Below are positions 49,801 through 59,668 of a stretch of DNA of 64,000 bases, piece by piece. The translations under genes were made by a program, and so were the position numbers. Within the stretch, counting starts at the first letter, position 1, and every line of letters begins with the position of its first letter. The notes under the pieces are model-generated. The model was not told the origin of the DNA. It worked only from the letters and a program-made list of their open reading frames with translations, and did not search any database. The stretch comes from Xenopus tropicalis (Eukaryota; Chordata; Amphibia; Anura; Pipidae): positions 152,086,284 to 152,150,283 of the forward strand of contig NC_030679.2 of NCBI RefSeq assembly GCF_000004195.4. Direction: 5' to 3'.

Positions 49801-52800
49801 CCACAGGATATCCGCATTCCCACAGCCCAAACCTTCCCGCCATTCACTGAACTACAACAGGCAACAGGATACCATAAATCTCTGCCTATAGAGCCATCAG
49901 CAGGGCCCTCATAGTGCCCCCGCCAGCCACACTTGCCCCATGGTACCTCTGCCTATACTTCTTTCTTGCAGCCAAAAGCCTTTCTGCATGGTTGCTATGG
50001 AAGCATCAGGCACTAGGTGCCCCTGCATATTATGCACCCATTGTGGTTCCATGTAACCCCCCCCCCAAGCATGGCACTGTGTGGCCCCAAGCATTTCATG
50101 ATATTCCCAGTGGCCGCCCCCAAGCCCAGTACAGCCATATATATATGTATGGGGCCCCTTGTCTCTAGGCTGCTGCAGTGCCCTTTATATTATGTGGGGA
50201 GGGACATCACTGTGACAAGCACCCCTAAGGGGGCAGTTAACGCTGTGGGACCTGGAGAGCGAGCTTTTTCATGAAAACATTTTATTTGTATGAAACTTGT
50301 GGGATGTTTTATCATTTTTTTTAATGTCCTGCAATGTTCAGGGGTATAGGGGCTTCATCTGCGGTGGGGGCAAGTAGTAATTTATGTGTTACAGACAATG
50401 GACAATATTACAGACAATAGACCCGGCCTAACCGGACCAATAGCTGCACAGAATTAACTCAGTGAATGCTGGAGCTGTAATGCCTCATACGGTCAGTAGG
50501 GAGGGGCTCATGTGTCCTACCTTCTTCTTGCAGTCGCATGGTCTATGCTGCCTTTGTGGCTTGGGTTCTGGCCAGTATCACTTTCCCACATGGATTTGGC
50601 CAATACTTAGGAGGCACACGGGTACGTTCATTTTCCTTTCCTGTCTCTTCATTTGCCTTCTCCGTCTATCTCTTCACTTTCCTGCCCTTGCCTTTTCCCT
50701 CTATCCTTTAAGGTGGCAATACACGGGGCTTCTATCCTCTCCCTACCCTACATCTACCCTCTATCCACTCCTCTCATCCCTTGCCTTCTCCTTCTATCCT
50801 CTCTCTACCCTACATCTGCCCTCTATCCACTCCTCTCATCCCTTGCCTTCTCCTTCTATCCTCTCTCTACCCTACATCTGCCCTCTATCCACTCCTCTCA
50901 TCCCTTGCCTTCTCCTTCTATCCTCTCTCTACCCTACATCTGCCCTCTATCCACTCCTCTCATCCCTTGCCTTCTCCTTCTATCTTCTCTCTACCCTACA
51001 TCTGCCCTCTATCCACTCCTCTCATCCCTTGCCTTCTCCTTCTATCCTCTCTCTACCCTACATCTGCCCTCTATCCACTCCTCTCATCCCTTGCCTTCTC
51101 CTTCTATCCTCTCTCTACCCTACATCTGCCCTCTATCCACTCCTCTCATCCCTTGCCTTCTCCTTCTATCCTCTCTCTACCCTACATCTGCCCTCTATCC
51201 ACTCCTCTCATCCCTTGCCTTCTCCTTCTATCTTCTCTCTACCCTACATCTACCCTCTATCCACTCCTCTCATCCCTTGCCTTCTCCTTCTATCCTCTCT
51301 CTACCCTACATCTGCCCTCTATCCACTCCTCTCATCCCTTGCCTTCTCCTTCTATCTTCTCTCTACCCTACATCTACCCTCTATCCACTCCTCTCATCCC
51401 TTGCCTTCTCCTTCTATCCTCTCTCTACCCTACATCTGCCCTCTATCCACTCCTCTCATCCCTTGCCTTCTCCTTCTATCTTCTCTCTACCCTACATCTA
51501 CCCTCTATCCACTCCTCTCATCCCTTGCCTTCTCCTTCTATCTTCTCTCTACCCTACATCTACCCTCTATCCACTCCTCTCATCCCTTGCCTTCTCCTTC
51601 TATCTTCTCTCTACCCTACATCTGCCCTCTATCCACTCCTCTCATCCCTTGCCTTCTCCTTCTATCTTCTCTCTACCCTACATCTACCCTCTATCCACTC
51701 CTCTCATCCCTTGCCTTCTCCTTCTATCCTCTCTCTACCCTACATCTGCCCTCTATCCACTCCTCTCATCCCTTGCCTTCTCCTTCTATCCTCTCTCTAC
51801 CCTACATCTACCCTCTATCCACTCCTCTCATCCCTTGCCTTCTCCTTCTATCTTCTCTCTACCCTACATCTGCCCTCTATCCACTCCTCTCATCCCTTGC
51901 CTTCTCCTTCTATCTTCTCTCTACCCTACATCTGCCCTCTATCCACTCCTCTCATCCCTTGCCTTCTCCTTCTATCCTCTCTCTACCCTACATCTGCCCT
52001 CTATCCACTCCTCTCATCCCTTGCCTTCTCCTTCTATCTTCTCTCTACCCTACATCTGCCCTCTATCCACTCCTCTCATCCCTTGCCTTCTCCTTCTATC
52101 TTCTCTCTACCCTACATCTGCCCTCTATCCACTCCTCTCATCCCTTGCCTTCTCCTTCTATCCTCTCTCTACCCTACATCTGCCCTCTATCCACTCCTCT
52201 CATCCCTTGCCTTCTCCTTCTATCCTCTCTCTACCCTACATCTGCCCTCTATCCACTCCTCTCATCCCTTGCCTTCTCCTTCTATCTTCTCTCTCCCCTA
52301 CATCTGCCCTCTATCCACTCCTCTCATCCCTTGCCTTCTCCTTCTATCCTCTCTCTACCCTACATCTGCCCTCTATCCACTCCTCTCATCCCTTGCCTTC
52401 TCCTTCTATCCTCTCTCTACCCTACATCTGCCCTCTATCCACTCCTCTCATCCCTTGCCTTCTCCTTCTATCCTCTCTCTACCCTACATCTGCCCTCTAT
52501 CCACTCCTCTCATCCCTTGCCTTCTCCTTCTATCCTCTCTCTACCCTACATCTGGGGGTTCCAAACTAATTGGTACCCAAGTGATTTCAGGTTTCCATGT
52601 CCTGTAAGGCTTCTCACCTCCCCACCATGTTTGACCCTTCAGTCTTTACCTGCCTTGATTTCTTGCTTCTTTTCCCGCTATTTTCTCTTCTCTTATTGCC
52701 CTTTAAAATATATTTCCTTCTTTTTTTTGTTGGATATTCCTTTTTTATGGCCATCAGAAAAATAACCCTTTACTCCCTCATTAGCTGACAATGAAGGAAC

Positions 52801-55800
52801 ATCTAGAGACATTCTTCAACAACATAACCTGGGGCATCGAGGAACTCTCCCTGGGTGCAAACATCTCTGGCCAGCCCCCTAATCCCAGCTACAGTAACAA
52901 CTTTCTGCAGTGGACTCACCCTAATATGTCAACTTTAGAGATACTGACCTGCTTTGTGGTACTGAAAGTAAGTTCCTGAAATTCATACATAAGCCTGGGC
53001 TTTAGCCTGAATGCCTGTTGGAAACCCACCGCCAACAGTTATGAATATTTTCATAAAATTTGCCACCCTCCATACTGAGTAAGCCTGTGTATTGGGTTCC
53101 TTACATCTTTGATTTTATTGGTCGCATGAAAGAGGCCATGTTGGTGCAGTACTGACATTCTATTGCAGCAACATGAGTATCTGAATTATAACTCCCTGAA
53201 TTCCCGAAGCTCAGATATAGTCATTCAGTTAATAGTGTTGCCTTAGACCTTGCTGGCTGTGACTGCGTTGCTACTGGGCCTAACTGATGCTTGTCCCCAG
53301 GCTGGGCCAGGATTTCCACCAGTATAATCACTATCAGGCTGCTGCCCACTTGCATAGGGGCCCCTTTAGCCAAGCATTCTGCCTGTAGCTATCACTAGAA
53401 TTGCCCCCGTCATCTGGACGGTTAGTAGAAAAGACCCCTCCATGGGTGAGAGCAACAATCTCAGAGATATCCAGTAACAACACAGGAGTGGGGGCAGCAT
53501 AGCTAGTGCATTGAGCGATAATGGGCTCTCAATCAAACTTCTCTGCTGCTAATCTGTCCCAAACAGCTGTTAGTCCTGCAGCTCTCTAGGGGTCGTGTGA
53601 ATATCCCAACCTTTAAATGTTTTCCTAGGTTACCTGACCTCCCTCTTGGTGCCGCCCCATTTGGCTGTACCTAACCTCCCTCTTGGTGCCGCCCCATTTG
53701 GCTGTACCTAACCTCCCTCTTGGTGCCCCCCATTTGGCTGTACCTAACCTCCCCTTGGTGCCCCCCATTTGGCTGTACCTAACCTCCCTCTTGGTGCCCC
53801 CCATTTGGCTGTACCTAACCTCCCTCTTGGTGCCCCCCATTTGGCTGTACCTAACCTCCCTCTTGGTGCCCCCCATTTGGATGTACCTAACCTCCCTCTT
53901 GGTGTCCCCCATTTGGATGTACCTAACCTCCCTCTTGGTGCCCCCCATTTGGCTGTACCTAACCTCCCTCTTGGTGCCCCCCATTTGGCTGTACCTAACA
54001 TCCCTCTTGGTGCCCCCCATTTGGCTGTACCTAACCTCCCTCTTGGTGCCCCCCATTTGGATGTACCTAACATCCCTCTTGGTGCCCCCATTTGGCTGTA
54101 CCTAACCTCCCTCTTGGTGCCCCCCATTTGGCTGTACCTAACCTCCCTCTTGGTGCCCCCCATTTGGCTGTACCTAACCTCCCTCTTGGTGCCCCCCATT
54201 TGGCTGTACCTAACCTCCCTCTTGGTGCCGCCCCATTTGGCTGTACCTAACCTCCCTCTTGGTGCCCCCCATTTGGCTGTACCTAACCTCCCTCTTGGTG
54301 CCCCCCATTTGGATGTACCTAACCTCCCTCTTGGTGCCGCCCCATTTGGCTGTACCTAACCTCCCTCTTGGTGCCGCCCCATTTGGATGTACCTAACCTC
54401 CCTCTTGGTGGCCCCCCATTTGGCTGTACCTAACCTATCTCTTGGTGCCCCCCATTTGGCTGTACCTAACCTACCTCTTGGTGCCGCCCCATTTGGCTGT
54501 ACCTAACCTCCCTCTTGGTGCCCCCCATTTGGATGTACCTAACCTCCCCCTTGGTGCCGCCCCATTTGGATGTACCTAACCTCCCTCTTGTTGCCCCCCA
54601 TTTGGCTGTACCTAACCTCCCTCTTGGTGCCGCCCTATTTGGCTGTACCTAACCTCCCTCTTGGTGCCCCCCATTTGGCTGTACCTAACCTCCCTCTTGG
54701 TGCCCCCCATTTGGCTGTACCTAACCTCCCTCTTGGTGCCGCCCCATTTGGCTGTACCTAACCTCCCTCTTGGTGCCCCCCATTTGGCTGTACATAACCT
54801 CCCTCTTGGTGCCGCCCCATTTGGCTGTACCTAACCTCCCTCTTGGTGCCCCCCATTTGGCTGTACCTAACATCCCTCTTGGTGCCGCCCCATTTGGCTG
54901 TACCTAACCTCCCTCTTGGTGCCGCCCCATTTGGCTGTACCTAACCTCCCTCTTGGTGCCGCCCCATTTGGCTGTACCTAACCTCCCTCTTGGTGCCGCC
55001 CCATTTGGATGTACCTAACATCCCTCTTGGTGCCCCCCATTTGGCTGTACCTAACCTCCCTCTTGGTGCCCCCCATTTGGCTGTACCTAACCTCCCTCTT
55101 GGTGCCCCCCATTTGGATGTACCTAACCTCCCTCTTGGTGCCCCCCATTTGGCTGTACCTAACCTCCCTCTTGGCGCCGCCCCATTTGGATGTACCTAAC
55201 CTCCCTCTTGGTGCTGCCCCATTTGGATGTACCTAACCTCCCTCTTGGTGCCGCCCCATTTGGCTGTACCTAACCTCCCTCTTGGTGCCGCCCCATTTGG
55301 CTGTACCTAACCTCCCTCTTGGTGCCCCCCATTTGGCTGTACCTAACCTCCCTCTTGGTGCCCCCCATAACTTGTGGGCTCATCTCATGGCAGCAGTGCC
55401 CCTATTAAGGGCTAGTGATAAGCCCCTAAGGCTACTCACCCCCAGCTGGCCAGCCTGTAGCATTTGAGAGAATGGGCAGAGGCAGGGCTACTGGGACCCA
55501 GGGATGTTAAAATGGATCTCCTATTGTGGCACAGCTTTTATTCTTATGGATTTTCTCTTCTTCTCCAGTTCTTTATGCTCCTGTTTGCCAACACCATGAT
55601 TATCCCGGCGGGTTACTTCCTTCCTGTCTTTGTCTATGGTAGGTAGCATCTATTAATATGGATGGTGGGGTGACTGGGGCAGGTTGATACCCCCTCACAC
55701 ACATATGTACTCCCTACTTTACACAAGTAACTGTTCCCCTCTCACAGGCGCTGGACTCGGAAGGCTTTATGGAGAGATCATGGCAAAAATCTTTCCCAAT

Positions 55801-57569
55801 GGGATTGTCTCTGAGGGAATCCCCATCAAGATAACCCCCGCAGGATACGCACTGGCAGGTACAGACACAGAATGACTGACTCCCCATAATATATATATAA
55901 TATCCCCCCCCACCCCATGACTCTCTCCCTTTCCCCAGGTGCTGCTGCGTATTCTGGTGCCGTTACACAAACCTTATCCACAGCCCTGCTGGTGTTTGAG
56001 CTCTCTGGACAGATGTCCCATATCCTGCCTGTCCTCATTGCTGTTCTTATTGCAAACGCCATTAGCCAGAACTACCAAAGTTCCTTCTTTGACCTCATTG
56101 TTATTATCAAGAAACTTCCGTACCTTCCGAAGCTTGCAATGGGGCAGAACAGGTCAGTGATGCACAACGTGTAGCAACTGGGTACAGCCTGAAGTCTATT
56201 CCAGGGCAGTTATAGGGTGTGTGTGTGTCAGTGTATAGGGCACAGTCCCCCCATATATCCCATTTATACTATAGGGCAGTTATAGGGTGTGTATGTGTCA
56301 GTGTATAGGGCACAGTCCCCCCATATATCCCATTTATACTATAGGGCAGTTATAGGGTGTGTGTGTCAGTGTATAGGGCACAGTCCCCCCATATATCCCA
56401 TTTATACTATAGGGCAGTTATAGGGTGTGTGTGTGTGTCAGTGTATAGGGCACAGTCTCCCCATATATCCCATTTATACTATAGGGCAGTTATAGGGTGT
56501 GTGTGTCAGTGTATAGGGCACAGTCCCCCCATATATCCCATTTATACTATAGGGCAGTTATAGGGTGTGTGTGTGTCAGTGTATAGGGCACAGTCCCCCC
56601 ATATATCCCATTTATACTATAGGGCAGTTATAGGGTGTGTGTGTCAGTGTATAGGGCACAGTCCCCCCATATATCCCATTTATACTATAGGGCAGTTATA
56701 GGGTGTGTGTGTGTCAGTGTATAGGGCACAGTCCCCCCATATATCCCATTTATACTATAGGGCAGTTATAGGGTGTGGGTGTGTCAGTGTATAGGGCACA
56801 GTCCCCCCCATATATCCCATTTATACTATAGGGCAGTTATAGGGTGTGTGTGTGTCAGTGTATAGGGCACAGTCCCCCCATATATCCCATTTATACTATA
56901 GGGCAGTTATAGGGTGTGTGTGTCAGTGTATAGGGCACAGCCCCCCCAAATATCCCATTTATACTATAGGGCAGTTATAGGGTGTGTGTGTGTCAGTGTA
57001 TAGGGCACAGCCCCCCCAAATATCCCATTTATACTATAGGGCAGTTATAGCGTGTGTGTCAGTGTATAGGGCACAGTCCCCCCATATATCCCATTTATAC
57101 TATAGGGCAGTTATAGCGTGTGTGTCAGTGTAATACTAGCAGTAAATATGATATGTAAGGAAGATGACTTTGTGCCCCCAGTGCCCATGATATCTGTGCT
57201 GAGGACTTTATGGTGACCGACTTGCAATATCTGGTGAAAGGATTTAGATACAGGGACATACGGAGTCTCCTCAAATCCTCTGAACTGAAGCAATTCCCCT
57301 TTGTGGATTCAGAAGGTTTGTAATCGTCAATGTTCCTCTGTTTCTTATGTAAAGTCCATGAACTAGTTGTTCCTCTGTCTCTGTCCTTCCTCGCGGCGCT
57401 TTAACCCATGTAGAACTCTGCTTATACCTTTCTCCCATCGGCAGAATCCAAGGTTCTCCTGGGCTGTTTCAGTCGGAAGAGCCTGGCCAAGCTACTGGCC
57501 GAGCAGCTGAGCACCGAGCGCAGGATCCAATTCATGCTGGACAAGACTGGGGGAAAATTCCCCATAACT
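37650..57569 (+). CDS. clcnkb: ClC-K-type chloride channel gene, 16 coding exons, 3' end outside window
   Basis: Span of a split gene; joined coding exons total 1983 bases (661 codons) with every phase matching. The product is a voltage-gated-family ClC channel of the ClC-K branch, which carries Cl- across basolateral membranes of kidney and inner-ear epithelia with the subunit barttin. Evidence: the selectivity loop GSGIPE (residues 150-155); GKVGPFVH with Val196 in place of the gating Glu of other ClCs; GVLFSVE (249-255); GYFLP (458-462); three N-glycosylation sequons in the exon 11 loop; and a first CBS region in exons 15-16. Glu291 and Asp308 align with the extracellular Ca2+-site residues of human ClC-Ka. 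Recalled human ClC-Ka numbering is offset by 30 here, reflecting a longer N-terminus. Phe554 stands where human has Tyr520. The second CBS domain and stop are not in the window. The choice of clcnkb over another ClC-K paralogue is by family only. Confidence 0.93.
37886..38195. repeat. Intron 1: 21-bp minisatellite, ~15 copies
   Basis: Unit CTGTCTGTCACTGGCACACA plus A, starting about 50 bases after the exon 1 donor. CTC/CTG variants occur. The unit length is a multiple of three, so open frames run through it; they are not coding. Confidence 0.96.
38326..38985 (-). repeat. Intron 1: ~151-bp array derived from CR1 LINE 3' end
   Basis: GTGTAACCAATCCCAACTGG recurs at about 38347, 38497, 38648, 38800 and 38952. 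Each unit also has CAGCCTTTCCCCATAACTGA, CAGCTTAGTCGCTCTTCCCT and TATATATTTATATATAGTGA. On the minus strand these match the LINE segment around 1060-1210 (CAGTTATGGGGAAAGGCTGG, ACTAAGCTGGTAAAGGG). A C run of about 18 lies at 38327-38344. Confidence 0.92.
39098..39226 (+). CDS. clcnkb: Channel exon 2 (first membrane helix)
   Basis: Acceptor TTGCCTTGTAG|CC. Encodes [20 protein letters not shown] followed by [26 protein letters not shown] is shared with human ClC-K. This is helix B of the ClC fold. Donor G|GTGGGT; both phases 1. Confidence 0.93.
39415..40375 (+). mobile_element. Intron 2: CR1 LINE fragment (RT), + strand, degraded
   Basis: Encodes [27 protein letters not shown]-like [55 protein letters not shown] and [13 protein letters not shown]. 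It has internal deletions, lost stretches and a mutated active-site region ([10 protein letters not shown]). Related to the 59669 element but inserted in the opposite orientation, the same direction as the gene. Confidence 0.88.
40528..40656 (+). CDS. clcnkb: Channel exon 3 (helix C/D region, start of selectivity loop)
   Basis: Acceptor TGCCGTTACAG|CC. Encodes [20 protein letters not shown] then [20 protein letters not shown] and QAA, with one base of the Gly codon of GSGIPE. Donor AG|GTAAGT. Confidence 0.94.
40781..40920 (+). CDS. clcnkb: Channel exon 4 (GSGIPE to GKV)
   Basis: Acceptor TTTTTGCAG|GT. Begins [20 protein letters not shown], the Cl--binding N-terminal D-helix loop with Ser151, and ends [14 protein letters not shown]. 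The last codon is the Val that replaces the gating Glu. Donor GTG|GTAAGT, phase 0. Confidence 0.97.
40935..41535. repeat. Intron 4: ~27-bp A/T-rich minisatellite, ~22 copies
   Basis: Unit ACATACCTTATACTTATATA plus CCTATAC, some copies shortened to 24. The unit contains neither AG nor GT. Long open frames on both strands are artefacts. Confidence 0.95.
41626..41703 (+). CDS. clcnkb: Channel exon 5 (GPFVH block)
   Basis: Acceptor TTGTTCCCAG|GGC. Encodes [26 protein letters not shown], 26 codons. With exon 4 it completes GKVGPFVH at the start of helix F. Donor GAG|GTAAGT, phase 0. Confidence 0.96.
41806..43890. repeat. Intron 5: 69-bp minisatellite, ~30 copies
   Basis: Unit begins GGCACCCTGTGTGTGAGACT and includes CCCTTATCCCATCAGAGGGA and GGGGTCACTGACCCTATAAC. 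One-base changes in C runs break the otherwise open 23-codon periodic frame. Each copy carries CCCATCAG, an acceptor-like word. Confidence 0.97.
43934..44012 (+). CDS. clcnkb: Channel exon 6
   Basis: Acceptor CGCACAG|AAT. Encodes [26 protein letters not shown], matching the human NEMLVAAAAVGVA block. Donor G|GTAGGA, phase 1. Confidence 0.94.
44103..44228 (+). CDS. clcnkb: Channel exon 7 (GVLFSVE block)
   Basis: Acceptor GTTGCGCAG|GG, across a 90-base intron. Encodes [53 protein letters not shown] is conserved in ClC-K. Donor AAG|GTAAGT, phase 1. Confidence 0.96.
44415..44499 (+). CDS. clcnkb: Channel exon 8 (I-J loop with Ca2+-site residues)
   Basis: Acceptor CTGTTTCAG|AG. Encodes [29 protein letters not shown]. 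Glu291 (split codon) and Asp308 stand 17 residues apart as E261 and D278 do in human ClC-Ka, where they bind extracellular Ca2+. Donor GG|GTAAGT, phase 2. Confidence 0.95.
44565..45600 (+). repeat. Intron 8: ~152-bp array derived from CR1 LINE, 7 copies
   Basis: GAAATAGAGAAAGTACAGGG recurs about every 152 bases from 44569 to about 45490. Each unit continues GAGCGACTAAGCTGATAAAG, GGCTCAGTTATGGGGAAAGG, CTGGCCCAGTTGGGATTGG and CACTATATATAAATATATAA. It matches the sense strand of a CR1 RT 3' end ([18 protein letters not shown] versus ELERVQRRATKLVKGLGS). It is the reverse complement of the intron 1 array. Confidence 0.94.
45600..46655 (+). repeat. Intron 8: ~24-27-bp TATA/G-run minisatellite, ~41 copies
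   Basis: Unit TAGGATCACTATATATAAGG followed by a run of about five G. It continues directly from the ~152-bp array and equals the GGGTCACTATATATAA...GGGGGG tail of that unit. Each copy has a consensus-like TATATAAG. Confidence 0.96.
46689..46790 (+). CDS. clcnkb: Channel exon 9
   Basis: Acceptor TGTTTCCCCAG|A. Encodes [33 protein letters not shown] plus two bases. Cys-rich helix J region; aligns with CGVLSCAYLF in human. Donor AA|GTAAGT, phase 2. Confidence 0.92.
   Translation, partial: SGMWVPMLRVSVPTPYDAALPAEPPANQHAAQK
46936..49620. repeat. Intron 9: 75-bp minisatellite, ~36 copies
   Basis: Unit begins GGCTAACACTAGAGGGAGCC and includes TTGTGGCTGCGTCTCACTGG and GCAGTTCAGTTCATGAGTCA. Variants AGTCAGTAG/AGTCAGGAG and TTCATG/TTCCTG are scattered. 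Confidence 0.97.
49621..50533. other. Intron 9 remainder, nothing recognised
   Basis: Repeat-free intronic sequence leading to the exon 10 acceptor; no further exon found. Confidence 0.5.
50534..50621 (+). CDS. clcnkb: Channel exon 10
   Basis: Acceptor TTCTTCTTGCAG|T. Encodes [34 protein letters not shown](F/Y)P is conserved. Donor CGG|GTACGT, phase 0. Confidence 0.94.
50711..50732. mobile_element. MITE terminus at the edge of the intron 10 array
   Basis: AGGTGGCAATACACGGGGCT preceded by TTA, like the termini at 29234, 30546 and 22421. The 62-bp array starts immediately after it; the rest of the MITE is missing. Confidence 0.65.
50733..52553. repeat. Intron 10: 62-bp pyrimidine-rich minisatellite, ~29 copies
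   Basis: Unit CTCTCTACCCTACATCTGCC, CTCTATCCACTCCTCTCATC, CCTTGCCTTCTCCTTCTATC. No AG or GT occurs in the main unit. A frame of more than 700 codons crosses it only because the unit lacks stops in all + frames. Confidence 0.98.
52785..52967 (+). CDS. clcnkb: Channel exon 11 (glycosylated extracellular loop)
   Basis: Acceptor CTCCCTCATTAG|CTG. Encodes [20 protein letters not shown], then [20 protein letters not shown], then [21 protein letters not shown]. Sequons NIT395, NIS408 and NMS429 fall in the K-M loop that is glycosylated in ClC-K channels. Donor AAA|GTAAGT, phase 0. Confidence 0.93.
52968..53626. other. Intron 11, repeat-free part
   Basis: Nothing recognised. Confidence 0.45.
53627..55370. 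repeat. Intron 11: 36/37-bp minisatellite, ~48 copies
   Basis: Unit CCTCCCTCTTGGTGCCCCCC ATTTGGCTGTACCTAA, with GCCGCCCC and GGATGT variants. The unit lacks AG and contains CTAAC next to a pyrimidine run, a branch-point-like arrangement repeated about 48 times. Confidence 0.97.
55569..55638 (+). CDS. clcnkb: Channel exon 12 (GxFxP motif)
   Basis: Acceptor CTTCTTCTCCAG|TTC. Encodes [28 protein letters not shown] is the third Cl--coordinating ClC motif at the start of helix N. Donor G|GTAGGT, phase 1. Confidence 0.96.
55748..55858 (+). CDS. clcnkb: Channel exon 13
   Basis: Acceptor CCCCTCTCACAG|GC, after a 109-base intron. Encodes [37 protein letters not shown], same length as the human segment. 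Donor G|GTACAG, phase 1. Confidence 0.96.
55939..56152 (+). CDS. clcnkb: Channel exon 14 (helices P-R)
   Basis: Acceptor CTTTCCCCAG|GT, after an 80-base intron. Encodes [25 protein letters not shown], then [43 protein letters not shown]. The IKKLPYLP linker enters the cytosol. The residue expected to be the Cl--coordinating Tyr (SFYD in human) is Phe554. Donor AG|GTCAGT, phase 2. Confidence 0.97.
56203..57128. repeat. Intron 14: ~70-bp minisatellite, ~13 copies
   Basis: Unit GGGCAGTTATAGGGTGTGTG, TCAGTGTATAGGGCACAGTC, CCCATATATCCCATTTATAC. The GT run varies in length among copies. Confidence 0.96.
57182..57315 (+). CDS. clcnkb: Channel exon 15 (CBS1 first half)
   Basis: Acceptor TTTGTGCCCCCAG|T. 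Encodes [45 protein letters not shown]. The (E)DFM and FPFVDS blocks match CBS1 of ClC-K. Donor G|GTTTGT, phase 1. Confidence 0.93.
57445..57569 (+). CDS. clcnkb: Channel exon 16 (CBS1 second half), last exon in window
   Basis: Acceptor CCATCGGCAG|AA. Encodes [42 protein letters not shown]. Donor ACT|GTGAGT, phase 0. By comparison with human about 54 more residues should follow, containing most of CBS2; they are not in the remaining 6.4 kb. Confidence 0.93.
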
Positions 57570-57825
57570 GTGAGTGCTGGACAGAGCGGACTGGCTGGGA
57601 TAGTGTGAGGGTGGGGTTGTTGTGAAGGTGGAGATTTATGAAGAAAGGTTGGGGATAATGAGAATAAATCATGTGAGGGGGGTGGCAGTGAGGTGTGAAT
57701 AAGGTGGTTATGAGACATGCAGAGAAAACATGGCGGCCATGGGGAGCTGGGTGACAAGGAACCAACAAGTTGTCCTCTGTGGGCTCAATAGGATTAAAGG
57801 ATTCCTGTGAGTGAGGGTACTGCCT

Positions 57826-59668
57826 GCTCCTGCTGCACTCATAGCACTCCTGCTGCACTCATAGCACTTCTGCTGCACTCATAGCACCCCTGCTGCACTC
57901 ATAGCACCCCTGCTGCACTCATAGCACCCCTGCTGCACTCATAGCACCCCTGCTGCACTCATAGCACTCCTGCTGCACTCATAGCACCCCTGCTGCACTC
58001 ATAGCACTCCTGCTGCACTCATAGCACTCCTGCTGCACTCATAGCACCCCTGCTGCACTCATAGCACTCCTGCTGCACTCATAGCACTCCTGCTGCACTC
58101 ATAGCACCCCTGCTGCACTCATAGCACTCCTGCTGCACTCATAGCACCCCTGCTGCACTCATAGCACCCCTGCTGCACTCATAGCACTCCTGCTGCACTC
58201 ATAGCACTCCTGCTGCACTCATAGCACTCCTGCTGCACTCATAGCACTCCTGCTGCACTCATAGCACCCCTGCTGCACTCATAGCACTCCTGCTGCACTC
58301 ATAGCACTCCTGCTGCACTCATAGCACCCCTGCTGCACTCATAGCACTCCTGCTGCACTCACAGCACCCCTGCTGCACTCATAGCACTTCCTGCTGCACT
58401 CATAGCACTCCTGCTGCACTCATAGCACCCTGCTGCACCATGCACCTGCTGCACATAGCACCCCTGCTGCACTCATAGCAACTTCTGCTGCACTCATAGC
58501 ATGCTCATAGCACTTCTGCTGCACTCATAGCACTCCTGCTGCACTCATAGCACTCCTGCTGCACTCATAGCACCCCTGCTGCACTCATAGCACTCCTGCT
58601 GCACTCATAGCACTCCTGCTGCACTCATAGCACCCCTGCTGCACTCATAGCACTCCTGCTGCACTCATAGCACTTCTGCTGCACTCATAGCACTCCTGCT
58701 GCACTCATAGCACTCCTGCTGCACTCATAGCACCCCTGCTGCACTCATAGCACCCCTGCTGCACTCATAGCACTCCTGCTGCACTCATAGCACCCCTGCT
58801 GCACTCATAGCACTCCTGCTGCACTCATAGCACTCCTGCTGCACTCATAGCACTCCTGCTGCACTCATAGCACCCCTGCTGCACTCATAGCACTTTGCTG
58901 CACTCATAGCACTCCTGCTGCACTCATAGCACCCCTGCTGCACTCATAGCACCCCTGCTGCACTCATAGCACTTTTGCTGCACTCATAGCACTTCTGCTG
59001 CACTCATAGCACCCCTGCTGCACTCATAGCACCCCTGCTGCACTCATAGCACCCCTGCTGCACTCATAGCATTTCTGCTGCACTCATAGCGCCCCTGCTG
59101 CACTCATAGCACCCCTGCTGCACTCATAGCACTCCTGCTGCACTCATAGCACCCCTGCTGCACTCATAGCACTCCTGCTGCACTCATAGCACCCCTGCTG
59201 CACTCATAGCACCCCTGCTGCACTCATAGCACCCCTGCTGCACTCATAGCACTTCTGCTGCACTCATAGCACCCCTGCTGCACTCATAGCACCCTGCTGC
59301 ACTCATAGCACTCCTGCTGCACTCATAGCACTTCTGCTGCACTCATAGCGCCTCTGCTGCACTCATAGCACCCCTGCTGCACTCATAGCACCCCTGCTGC
59401 ACTCATAGCATTTCTGCTGCACTCATAGCGCCCCTGCTGCACTCATAGCACCCCTGCTGCACTCATAGCACTCCTGCTGCACTCATATCACTCCTGCTGC
59501 ACTCATAGCACCCCTGCTGCACTCATAGCAATCCTGCTGCACTCATAGCACCCCTGCTGCACCCATAGCACTCCTGCTGCACTCATAGCACTTCTGCTGC
59601 ACTCATAGCACCCCTGCTGCACTCATAGCACTTTTGCTGCACTCATAGCACTTCTGCTGCACTCATAG
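57826..59668. repeat. Intron 16: 20-bp minisatellite, left part, ~92 copies
   Basis: Unit CACTCCTGCTGCACTCATAG with CCCC/CTCC/CTTC variants. Small disordered patches near 58430-58505 look like local rearrangement or consensus error. Confidence 0.98.

Noticed and set aside
50462..52765. Open frame of 767 codons on the + strand (and two others over 600 codons)
   Set aside because: It runs through the 62-bp array of intron 10, whose unit has no stop in any + frame. It is out of frame with exon 10, and read-through in the exon 10 frame stops at about 50709.
53625..54359. Protein-like frames over the intron 11 array on both strands
   Set aside because: The 36-bp unit is a multiple of three without stops; there is no other support.
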